From the IMG/VR virus record IMGVR_UViG_3300046714_000279, positions 1-48,499 of that record: a stretch of 48,499 nucleotides of DNA. One strand, given 5' to 3'. Position 1 is the first letter of the stretch; each line of letters starts with the position of its first letter. Below, in pieces: positions 15,295 to 21,192 of this stretch. The position numbers were made by a program, and so were the translations under genes. Source of the stretch: a virus. Under the pieces are notes generated by a model. That model ran no database searches. It had not been told where the DNA came from and saw nothing but the letters and a program-made list of their open reading frames with translations.

Positions 15295-15759
15295 TTAGAA
15301 CCAGGAAGCGAGCATCGGCTCGCTGCCGTCGGTGTTGGCGCGCTGGACGATGGCCAGCGCACGGCGGTACTCGCTCATGTAGCCAGAATGCCGGGCACGA
15401 TTGCGGACCGCATCCTTGACGGCCTTTTCGGGTCGGCGGCGGTAACACGCGTCGATCCATTCGCACCAATTCTCCTGGCCGTTGTGCGCATCCTTGACGA
15501 TCATCGCGGCGACGCTCGGCGTTGCGTAGCCAAGTGACTCGCAAATCACGTGCGCGCAGAGGCGCGGGTACCGGCGCAGGAAGTAGTCACGATCCTGGGC
15601 GCGGCCGTGCCCGGTGCGCTTGATGTGCAGATCGGCCTCCCGTTGCGTCTTGTAGGTGGCCAGGACGTGCTTGTCCGGATCGAAGTGATGCGAGTGAAGT
15701 AGATCGGCGTCGACGATGCAGAATGCGTCCGAGCCATTCTGTGCTGTAGTGAGTCTCAT
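15295..15759 (-). CDS. Hypothetical protein, 154 aa
   Basis: TGGAGATG precedes the ATG (MRLTTAQNG). It is soluble with several His, Tyr and Trp (LLHSHHFDPDKH, GQENWCEWIDACYRRRPEKA). No family recognised. It is preceded by leader E4. Confidence 0.82.
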   Translation of the reverse strand: MRLTTAQNGSDAFCIVDADLLHSHHFDPDKHVLATYKTQREADLHIKRTGHGRAQDRDYFLRRYPRLCAHVICESLGYATPSVAAMIVKDAHNGQENWCEWIDACYRRRPEKAVKDAVRNRARHSGYMSEYRRALAIVQRANTDGSEPMLASWF

Positions 15760-15787
15760 AGCATCTCCAAAAGGGCGGGATTGCCCG

Positions 15788-15827
15788 GCACGGGACCCCG
15801 TAGGATGCCGTGCCCGGCAAGCCGGGC
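15788..15827 (-). promoter_or_regulatory. Leader hairpins E4
   Basis: GCACGG (15788-15793) pairs with CCGTGC (15808-15813), and GCCCGGC (15812-15818) with GCCGGGC (15821-15827). The architecture and the distance to the ATG (30 nt) match E1-E3, but the conserved box is not clear, so it is a related or convergent element. Confidence 0.5.
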
Positions 15828-15845
15828 CGTGCTTTGGTCAGGCTC

Positions 15846-16133
15846 TCATTTGTCCCCCTTCCATTCCCAAACGAACGGGTAGAAGCAACCATCGGCCCAT
15901 TGCAGACGGAACGTTCGACGGTGCCCGGCGATAAATGGGGAGCCGGAAAGGCCGTGCCTGTCACCCTCGAACACGTACCGATGCACTACCGGGCCAAGCG
16001 CGCTACGGCCGCGCTGGCCGTACTCGGCGGGAATGACGATGTAGCCAGCTCTTGCCAGCATGCGCAAGGTGCTCTTGTGCGTGACCGGGCGCCAGCCCGG
16101 CATCACGTTGTGGAATGCGCCAGCGCCTAGCAT
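15846..16133 (-). CDS. Hypothetical protein, 95 aa
   Basis: GAGGAGGAG lies 2-3 nt before the ATG, which overlaps the end of the upstream gene by 7 nt. An N-terminal helix-turn-helix-like stretch (THKSTLRMLARAGYIVIPAEYG) is followed by beta strands with aromatics (WADGCFYPFVWEWKGDK). It is a possible small winged-helix protein; unassigned. Confidence 0.8.
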   Translation of the reverse strand: MLGAGAFHNVMPGWRPVTHKSTLRMLARAGYIVIPAEYGQRGRSALGPVVHRYVFEGDRHGLSGSPFIAGHRRTFRLQWADGCFYPFVWEWKGDK

Positions 16134-16513
16134 GGCTCCTCCTCGATATCCTCGAATTCGCCGCGAGAATTCGGCTCGGACGGATCGTCCGCATACAAGT
16201 AGGCAAGCTGCTCGGCGTCGCCCTCTGCGAATGCCATTTGCGCCGCAGTGTAGTCGGCGAAGTACTCGGCGTCGGTGTCCCCTGGCCGTAGCGTCAGAAA
16301 GGCGAGCAGAGCGTAGAGGGTTTCGTCGGAATCATCGGCGTGCAACGGCGAGGGCCGAAACTGGTCGCCTTCGAACAGTACCGTGCCGTTCGGTGCGCGC
16401 ATTTCGTAGCCTAGGCGCGAGCGCTCAAGGCCGACGGTCGCAATCGACCAAACGGCGAGACTGTAGCCTAATTCGAGCCGCACGTGCCGCAGGATGTCGC
16501 GTGTCGTTTTCAT
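16127..16513 (-). CDS. Hypothetical acidic protein, 128 aa
   Basis: Starts MKTTRDILRHVRLELGYSLA with GGAGG upstream. The N-terminal half is beta-rich; the C-terminal half is strongly acidic (DDSDETLYALL, DIEEEPC). DNA-mimic-like acidity is notable, but no function is recognised. Confidence 0.82.
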   Translation of the reverse strand: MKTTRDILRHVRLELGYSLAVWSIATVGLERSRLGYEMRAPNGTVLFEGDQFRPSPLHADDSDETLYALLAFLTLRPGDTDAEYFADYTAAQMAFAEGDAEQLAYLYADDPSEPNSRGEFEDIEEEPC

Positions 16514-16516
16514 GGC

Positions 16517-16783
16517 TCAATCGCCTCCATACGCTGCGTAGGAGTCTGCCGCGCGGCGCAACAGCGTCGCGGCGAGGGCGAGCCGAGCCTTAGCCTTGGC
16601 GTGCAAATGCGCACGGCCGCCGGCAGTCTCGGTACGAGTCGCGACCGTGCAATAGGCACGTGCGCATTCGAGCAGGTCGCATGCCTCACGGGCATCGTTG
16701 AGCATCGCGCCGCATGCGAGCGGCACGACAGAGAAAGGGGCATCTGGCGCAGGAATCGCTGCGCGCGGAAACGGGGTTTGCAT
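16517..16783 (-). CDS. Hypothetical Ala-rich helical protein, 88 aa
   Basis: TGGAGATAG lies upstream of the ATG (MQTPFPRAAIP). The C-terminal 60 residues are helical and Ala/Leu/Arg-rich (KAKARLALAATLLRRAADSY). A hairpin CCGAGC/GCTCGG lies 24 nt upstream (16807-16823), like the other leaders. It is the first gene leftward of the control island. Confidence 0.75.
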   Translation of the reverse strand: MQTPFPRAAIPAPDAPFSVVPLACGAMLNDAREACDLLECARAYCTVATRTETAGGRAHLHAKAKARLALAATLLRRAADSYAAYGGD

Positions 16784-17388
16784 CTCGCTATCTCCAGACG
16801 GGAATACCGAGCATCCGGCTCGGCAACGGTCGGCCTCGTTCCAACACGATTCCGACGCAAGCGTCCTGTTGCCAAGGCGCTAGCGTCGGCGCACCATTCT
16901 CCTTTGGCACACCGTGTTCGAGTCAAGTCGATAGACTGTGCTTGTGCTTTGGTGACAGTCTCTACGCAATCTCGCACCATGCCATTGTTGATACCGGAGA
17001 ATGGGCACTATCTCCGCGCTGGGTCTCTATTCGGTATGCCCAGCGAACCACCATGCTCGCGCATGGGCCCCGCTGTTGGTTGGCCTCAATGCCGGTTGCT
17101 GCCGGCTCTGTTCGCGACCGTGCTTGGCATGCGCACGTCCACGTTGCGGGTGAGGCGATTGGATTGTCCCGTCCTTGCGGACGGTCGCGGCCGAGCCGGA
17201 CGGTCGATACTGACTGTTCTCGATGCGTCGCGGCGGATCCACCCGTTGTGCGGGGTCGGTTGCCATTCCGCCGGCCATGCCCCACAGCGTCACTGTTCAA
17301 ACCGGCAGACGCCGGTATAGCGTCTGTCCAGCGCTTGCCTAGCTAACAAGACCCTAATCTGTGCGATGGCACAACATTAGGACACGCC

Positions 17389-17405
17389 GTTAGGGTCACC
17401 CTAAC
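17389..17405. promoter_or_regulatory. Perfect operator-like palindrome GTTAGGGT-C-ACCCTAAC
   Basis: Eight-base arms around one central base. Half-sites recur nearby: ACCCTAA at 17351, TTAGG at 17377 and ACCCTAAC at 17640-17647. GCTAAC followed by ACCCTAA is repeated at 17342 and 17631. This is typical of a multi-site binding array. Confidence 0.6.
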
Positions 17406-17487
17406 TAGGCGATTCTAGCGCCTCACGTGCCAACCCCTCGAAAACGCATGCTGCCAATTTGCCGAGCCAGAATCGACGCCCAGGCCG

Positions 17488-17516
17488 TTTAAACCGCACG
17501 AACGAAACGCTAAAAT
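17488..17516 (+). promoter_or_regulatory. Candidate rightward sigma70-type promoter
   Basis: TTTAAA (17488-17493), 17-nt spacer, TAAAAT (17511-17516; five of six match TATAAT). This is among the best promoter matches seen in the window, and it points toward the ORF at 17628 with an inverted repeat at its start point. Confidence 0.55.
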
Positions 17517-17521
17517 GGCAA

Positions 17522-17541
17522 GGGCTCGACGTACCGAGCCC
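17522..17541. promoter_or_regulatory. Inverted repeat at promoter start (operator or leftward terminator)
   Basis: GGGCTCG (17522-17528) and CGAGCCC (17535-17541) flank ACGTAC. Its position just after the -10 of the rightward promoter suggests a repressor site. Read leftward, the hairpin is followed by TTGCCATTTT, so it could instead be a weak terminator for the 20.4-18.3 kb operon. Confidence 0.5.
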
Positions 17542-17627
17542 GACCCTAGTCCAGTAGCCCCCCTCGCGACAGGCGATTCTAGGGGCATCCTTGGCCCTGC
17601 AAACGGGCGAACGAACACCGAACACTG

Positions 17628-18119
17628 ATGGCTAACGAAACCCTAACGCGCCCAGCTCGGCCGGTCTCAATCTGGCGCACCGCAAAAGCTACGCTGGCCC
17701 CGCTCGTCAGCTTGTGGGCCGAGCTATCGACTTTGCACCGTAAAGCGACCGCGACCATGCTGGCCGATTTGCCATGGGAGAATGGAAAGGCGCCAGTCGC
17801 CGCTCGTCGTTCGTTCTGCCGCGCGCGCCATGCTGCCGCTCGTGACCATGGCCTGATCGTCCCGCCGCCTCGCATCCTGCGCCGGTTGCTGCGGACGCAC
17901 AGGAAGTACTGTATCCCCTGCTCGTGCCCTGTCGCTCCCATCGAGGCAGCGATCCAGGCCGTGCTGTCCATGCCCCCATCCCCAGGGGGAGCCGCGCGAC
18001 CCAGCCGAGGGACCCAACGGACGAGAGACTGCTCTCTCTCCCAAGGGAACATCGTTCCCCACTCCACTCCGGTGCGCCCGGATACCCCACCCCAGGGGGG
18101 AGCTGGGCTACCAGGCTGA
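17628..18119 (+). CDS. Possible rightward ORF, 163 aa
   Basis: Starts MANETLTRPARPVSIWRTAK. The first 115 codons use codons reasonably like real genes here, and the promoter at 17488 points to it; from about 17970 on, the sequence becomes repeat- and hairpin-rich and looks non-coding. There is no SD before the ATG. It could be a short regulator, or the transcript may be a regulatory RNA. An opposite ORF over the same bases looks no better. Confidence 0.25.
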   Translation: MANETLTRPARPVSIWRTAKATLAPLVSLWAELSTLHRKATATMLADLPWENGKAPVAARRSFCRARHAAARDHGLIVPPPRILRRLLRTHRKYCIPCSCPVAPIEAAIQAVLSMPPSPGGAARPSRGTQRTRDCSLSQGNIVPHSTPVRPDTPPQGGAGLPG

Positions 18120-18127
18120 GGGACCCA
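17973..18127. repeat. Imperfect 44-nt direct repeats
   Basis: 17973-18016 and 18084-18127 share CCCCA, CCCCAGGGGG, AGC and GAGGGACCCA in the same order. Between them lies GGGAAC-ATC-GTTCCC (18045-18059) and GAGAG/CTCTC (18024-18037). Confidence 0.55.
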
Positions 18128-18131
18128 TGCA

Positions 18132-18200
18132 GCAGGCTCAGCCTGCGGGCTGATGGCGCGCTATCCGCGCACCGGGCAGAGGGGTCAGGATTGTACCCCT
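18132..18200. other. Two perfect stem-loops
   Basis: GCAGGC-TCA-GCCTGC (18132-18146), and AGGGGT (18180-18185) with ACCCCT (18195-18200). They lie just past the end of the leftward gene at 18285 and may help end that transcript, although no T-run follows. Confidence 0.5.
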
Positions 18201-18284
18201 CCGGGGTCTGAACAGAATCGCTGTAGCCTGTGGAGCTGGCGATGTCAAGAAGCCAATTCTCGTACCGTTACACCGCGGGACAAC

Positions 18285-18560
18285 TCACTCGGCGAACACG
18301 CGGTGCCAGCGGTTCTCCCACCACTCGCACGCCCAGCGCTTGGCGCTGTCTTGGACCCGCTGGATGGTGTCGATCTCGTTCTGCAGCATGACCGTTGGCA
18401 GGCGCTGCTTGAGGTGGATCTGCAGGGCGGTGTTCGGCCGGTCGGCGAAGATCAAGTCGTGGTCGCTGGAGCCCTCGATGTCGGTGGCCGCCCAGCCACG
18501 GGTCGGCACGTAGCGCAAGATGCACCTCGGGGTCGACTCCATCACGCTGCGCAGACTCAT
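18285..18560 (-). CDS. Hypothetical protein, 91 aa
   Basis: Starts MSLRSVMESTPRCILRYVPT; the ATG overlaps the preceding TGA as ATGA. N-terminal beta, C-terminal helix with Trp (RWACEWWENRWHRVF). Soluble; function not recognised. Confidence 0.82.
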   Translation of the reverse strand: MSLRSVMESTPRCILRYVPTRGWAATDIEGSSDHDLIFADRPNTALQIHLKQRLPTVMLQNEIDTIQRVQDSAKRWACEWWENRWHRVFAE

Positions 18561-18760
18561 GGTCTTGGCCCCAATGAGTTGGCGAACAAGTCGCGCAGCC
18601 GCTGCTCGGCGTCCCGGACGCCCTGGCGCAGCCGCTCACGCTGGTCTTCCTCGCCGGGGATCATCGGCCAGAAGTAGTACTTCTCGCGGTGAGCCTCGCT
18701 GAGATCGTGGATCCCAGCCTCCAGCCACGCCATGGGACTGATCTCGATGTCGGTGTTCAT
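18557..18760 (-). CDS. Hypothetical acidic protein, 67 aa
   Basis: The start MNTDIEISPMAWLEAGIHDL at 18760 has AGGAACCC upstream and overlaps the previous stop as ATGA. Helical, acidic and soluble. Function not recognised. Confidence 0.78.
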   Translation of the reverse strand: MNTDIEISPMAWLEAGIHDLSEAHREKYYFWPMIPGEEDQRERLRQGVRDAEQRLRDLFANSLGPRP

Positions 18761-19167
18761 GGGTTCCTGTGCATCAACCACGGTGGTAGTCGATCGCCAT
18801 GGCCGCCCCAGGTCGACGAATGGGTTGGCCGCATCCAACCGTAGCACTTCGGGTTGATGTACTCGGTGCCTGTGGTGTAGACGGTGCCGTCGACCATCAC
18901 CGGGCCATACCCAACGGCAGCTCGAAGCTTGTCCCCGACGCTCGGCTCCTGGGGAGCGAACACCTCGCCGAGCGATCGGTACTCGGTCGGCCGATCAGGC
19001 GTGCCGATCCGCTCGTTCTCGGCGTCCAATCGCTTGGCCATGCCGTCCAGCAGGATGCTGCAACTGCGCATCAGCGCAAGCCCCTCCTCGGGGTGCATCG
19101 ATTCCATCAGGGTGAACAGCCGCCTGGCTACACCCTCCACTTCAGACGGACTCAGGTACTTCTTCAT
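18757..19167 (-). CDS. Hypothetical protein, 136 aa
   Basis: Starts MKKYLSPSEVEGVARRLFTL. A helical N-terminal half includes RLDAENERIGTPDRPTEY, similar to the end of the protein at 3183-3524. The C-terminal part reads VMVDGTVYTTGTEYINPKCYGWMRP. A leftward promoter lies at 19262-19291. Function not recognised. Confidence 0.82.
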   Translation of the reverse strand: MKKYLSPSEVEGVARRLFTLMESMHPEEGLALMRSCSILLDGMAKRLDAENERIGTPDRPTEYRSLGEVFAPQEPSVGDKLRAAVGYGPVMVDGTVYTTGTEYINPKCYGWMRPTHSSTWGGHGDRLPPWLMHRNP

Positions 19168-19199
19168 TGGTTCTCATCCGGAAGGTTGCCCAGCCGCAT
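19164..19199 (-). CDS. Possible 11-codon leader peptide
   Basis: MRLGNLPDENQ with a good GGAGG 8 nt upstream; its TGA overlaps the ATG of the next gene. It could couple translation of that gene. Length makes it uncertain. Confidence 0.25.
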   Translation of the reverse strand: MRLGNLPDENQ

Positions 19200-19261
19200 G
19201 GTTTCGACCTCCACGCGGCCGGGCACCGGCAAGGAAGGGGGCGCGACCAGCTTCGACGCGC

Positions 19262-19291
19262 AAGATAGCCACCTTTGCTCCGCAAAGTCAA
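19262..19291 (-). promoter_or_regulatory. Candidate leftward promoter
   Basis: Minus strand TTGACT (19286-19291), 18-nt spacer, TATCTT (19262-19267). It lies between tRNA-Pro and the gene at 19167 and could start the 19.2-18.3 kb unit. Confidence 0.5.
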
Positions 19292-19305
19292 GTGGTCGAC
19301 CTTGG

Positions 19306-19348
19306 CCCCCGGCCCGTAGGCCAGGGGCTACCGGAATTGCACCGGCAG
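19306..19348 (-). ncRNA. Stem-loop pair after tRNA-Pro
   Basis: CTACCGG (19328-19334) pairs with CCGGCAG (19342-19348, one G-U in RNA) around a 7-base loop resembling a tRNA T-arm. CCCC-GGCC pairs with GGCC-GGGG at 19307-19327 with one bulge. They are likely tRNA trailer structures or a degraded second tRNA. Confidence 0.4.
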
Positions 19349-19376
19349 TACGCCTAGGTGGCGCACCTCGGTTCAC

Positions 19377-19453
19377 TGGTCTCCGAGGCAGGATTTGAAC
19401 CTGCGGCCTTCTGGTCCCAAGCCAGACGCGCTGCCAGACTGCGCTACTCGAAG
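19377..19453 (-). tRNA. tRNA-Pro (UGG)
   Basis: Full cloverleaf on the minus strand: acceptor CTTCGAG/CTCGGAG, anticodon stem TCTGG/CCAGA around loop CTTGGGA (anticodon TGG), T-arm GCAGG-TTCAAAT-CCTGC, discriminator A and encoded CCA (19377-19379). All helices pair. It reads CCA and, by wobble, other proline codons; a phage-encoded copy may support late gene translation. Confidence 0.95.
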
Positions 19454-19555
19454 GTAAGTGTGCCGGCTACCAGCGGTCAGTCTGGCCCGGCACGGGGCTT
19501 CTATGAAAGAGCGCACGTCGTCGGATGGAGCCGCCGACGCGAATGTGCCAGCACT

Positions 19556-19837
19556 CTAGCGCTTGTGCTCGACGGGCGCAACCAGGGCCTTCTTGGCCTT
19601 TCTGGCTTTGACTGCCCGTATGGTGTGGCGACTGGCTTCCCAGGCCCCGATGGAGCCGCTACCCCAGATCAGGTCATGGACCCAGCCGCCGATCGCGTAG
19701 TCGACCGCCTTGGCCGCCTCCATCATGCCGCCATCGGCCGGGATGATTCCGGTCGCCCGCAACGCCTCGGTGACCAGGGTGCAGCCGACCAGCAGCAGGA
19801 AGGCCAGCAAGGCCCCGAAGGTGAGAGCGGTTCTCAT
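19556..19837 (-). CDS. Small predicted lipoprotein, 93 aa
   Basis: Starts MRTALTFGALLAFLLLVGC: a signal peptide with lipobox LVGC, acylated Cys19. The mature part is Gly/Ala-rich with a basic tail (RAVKARKAKKALVAPVEHKR). The ATG overlaps the preceding stop as ATGA. It could be an envelope-acting peptide such as an Rz1-like spanin subunit or a superinfection-exclusion lipoprotein, but no partner is visible. Between this gene and tRNA-Pro (19454-19555) I see nothing. Confidence 0.75.
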   Translation of the reverse strand: MRTALTFGALLAFLLLVGCTLVTEALRATGIIPADGGMMEAAKAVDYAIGGWVHDLIWGSGSIGAWEASRHTIRAVKARKAKKALVAPVEHKR

Positions 19838-19986
19838 CCGCCTCGGTGGAACTTGGCTGGCGGTCGGCCAGTCTTCTTCCGATTGGAGTTGGTGATCTTG
19901 GCAGCGGTGGTCTTGAGCTTCTTGTCCGACCACTCCGGATGCTGGTTGCGCAGGGCGTGCTTGATGGCCTCGTAGTCCTTCGGCAT
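19834..19986 (-). CDS. Small basic protein, 50 aa
   Basis: MPKDYEAIKHALRNQHPEWS begins the protein; strong AAGGAG upstream of the ATG at 19986. The Lys/Arg-rich tail (NSNRKKTGRPPAKFHRGG) resembles an AT-hook-like GRPP core. It probably binds nucleic acid. Confidence 0.78.
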   Translation of the reverse strand: MPKDYEAIKHALRNQHPEWSDKKLKTTAAKITNSNRKKTGRPPAKFHRGG

Positions 19987-19988
19987 TG

Positions 19989-20210
19989 CTACTCCTTGAA
20001 GTCGTGGTCGCGCCAGAACTGGTCGCGGCACTTCTCCGAACAGAAGAAGGTGAACAGGTTGTTGTGCGGCATGGCCACGCGCTGGCACTGGCCGTTGGCG
20101 CAGTGCAGGAACTTGGCCTTGGGGTTCACGGCCTGGTAGGCCATGGTGTACAGGTTCAGGATGTCCGCGCAGCGCTCGCTCCGATCGCGACGTTCCCGCA
20201 TCACGGTCAT
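19989..20210 (-). CDS. Small zinc-finger protein, 73 aa
   Basis: Cys37, Cys42, Cys57 and Cys61 (HCANGQC and FFCSEKCRDQF) make a TRASH- or MYM-like zinc finger. AGGGG precedes the ATG, which overlaps the preceding TGA as ATGA. Early regulator-like; target unknown. Confidence 0.8.
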   Translation of the reverse strand: MTVMRERRDRSERCADILNLYTMAYQAVNPKAKFLHCANGQCQRVAMPHNNLFTFFCSEKCRDQFWRDHDFKE

Positions 20211-20434
20211 GGCCCCTGGCTGGTGCCCAGATCGACGTAGCGCTGCATCAGCTTCGACATCCGCTCGGTGGGCGGCGCCAGGGCGCCGGGCGGGTCCGGT
20301 GGCATCAGCTTGAGCAGCAGCTCCGCGTACTTCACGCAGATGGCGTGGTCCCTGACCGCCATCCCCTTGGCCTGGTCGAACAGCTCGGTTACCTCGGTCC
20401 GTAGCCAGGCGCGATCCTTCGGCGTGTCGTCCAT
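20207..20434 (-). CDS. First leftward gene, hypothetical, 75 aa
   Basis: Starts MDDTPKDRAWLRTEVTELFD (ATG at 20434, AAGAGAG upstream). Helical, with a Pro-rich loop (MPPDPPGALAPPTE). It is transcribed first from the divergent promoter region. Function not recognised. Confidence 0.8.
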   Translation of the reverse strand: MDDTPKDRAWLRTEVTELFDQAKGMAVRDHAICVKYAELLLKLMPPDPPGALAPPTERMSKLMQRYVDLGTSQGP

Positions 20435-20496
20435 CGTGGGTCTCTCTTGGAGTGGGAGCTGGCGCCCCACTGTACCGGATGTTAGCCTCCTTGGCC
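20435..20496. promoter_or_regulatory. Divergent intergenic region
   Basis: A 62-bp gap between the leftward and rightward arms. Contains ACTGTACCGGAT (about 20469-20480), which is also found at about 9086-9097 in the GTAC control region. No consensus -35/-10 pair is convincing. Confidence 0.5.
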
Positions 20497-21192
20497 ATGG
20501 CTCAAGACAACAAGTGGTTCGAGCGATTCTCGCGTTGCGTAGATCGCTGGTTCGACTCACTCAACGCCGGCAAGGAACATCGCCCCTACCGGATCACCAC
20601 CTATCCGCATGCCCGCAAGCTGCTGTTCGCGCTGGTGCAGAAGCCAGTCGATGGCTCAAGGCTGCACACCGACGGCACGCGCTGGCGGCACTTCATCGGC
20701 CCGACCATGGATCAGGCCGAGATGCTGTGCAAGACCTCGCCCACCGACCACGAGCTGATCCGTCGCCTCGAACTGCTCGTGCTGCAGGGCCAGGACACCA
20801 CCTCGGTCCCGTCAACGATGGCTCGCGCGGAACAGCCGCAGCTCACCGAGGCCCAGATCAACCAGCTCGTCGACCAGAAGGTCGAGGCCATCCTGCGCCA
20901 GAAGCTGGAGCAGATCGCGGCCAGCCAGGCCGAGAAGTTGGTGGTACGCCCGGTCGAGCCGCTGCCGCAAGGTCTGCAGGAGCGGCCTCCGCGCAAGGCG
21001 CCGAAGGAGTACGCCAGGATCCGCGACCAGAACCACGAGATGTGGGCCGACCGCGCCAAGCTGATGGGTGGGCCAGCGCCGATCTTCACGTCCACCGGCC
21101 AGCTTCACAAGAACTGGCTGCGCGCGGCCGAGCAGCGCTGGGAGCGCTACAACCAGCCGACGGCGACGAGCGGCCCTGAGACGCCAGCCTGA
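20497..21192 (+). CDS. Putative terminase small subunit
   Basis: 231 aa, started at the ATG at 20497 (MAQDNKWFERF). Central coiled-coil-like helix (LTEAQINQLVDQKVEAILRQKL). Called by position: it is the first late gene, and its TGA overlaps the large terminase ATG (TGATG). No clear DNA-binding motif is visible, so an alternative role is possible. Confidence 0.5.
   Translation: MAQDNKWFERFSRCVDRWFDSLNAGKEHRPYRITTYPHARKLLFALVQKPVDGSRLHTDGTRWRHFIGPTMDQAEMLCKTSPTDHELIRRLELLVLQGQDTTSVPSTMARAEQPQLTEAQINQLVDQKVEAILRQKLEQIAASQAEKLVVRPVEPLPQGLQERPPRKAPKEYARIRDQNHEMWADRAKLMGGPAPIFTSTGQLHKNWLRAAEQRWERYNQPTATSGPETPA

Larger units (their letters stand above)
17407..17582. repeat. Direct repeat pair AGGCGATTCTAG
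   Basis: Identical 12-mers at 17407-17418 and 17571-17582, 164 bp apart, flanking the promoter and inverted repeat at 17488-17541. Confidence 0.6.
16784..18284. promoter_or_regulatory. 1.5 kb control island
   Basis: No strong coding signal apart from one weak rightward ORF. It holds a hairpin at 16807-16823, CCGGC/GCCGG at 17302-17315, the ACCCTAAC operator array (17342-17405, 17640-17647), repeats of AGGCGATTCTAG (17407-17418, 17571-17582), a rightward promoter and adjacent inverted repeat (17488-17541), a pair of 44-nt direct repeats, and four perfect inverted repeats (18024-18200). An origin, packaging site or transcriptional switch is plausible; none is proven. Confidence 0.6.

Noticed and set aside
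16510-16980. Alternative 156-aa ORF over the 16517-16783 gene
   Set aside because: No RBS, and the 88-aa frame has a good SD and better helical coding character.
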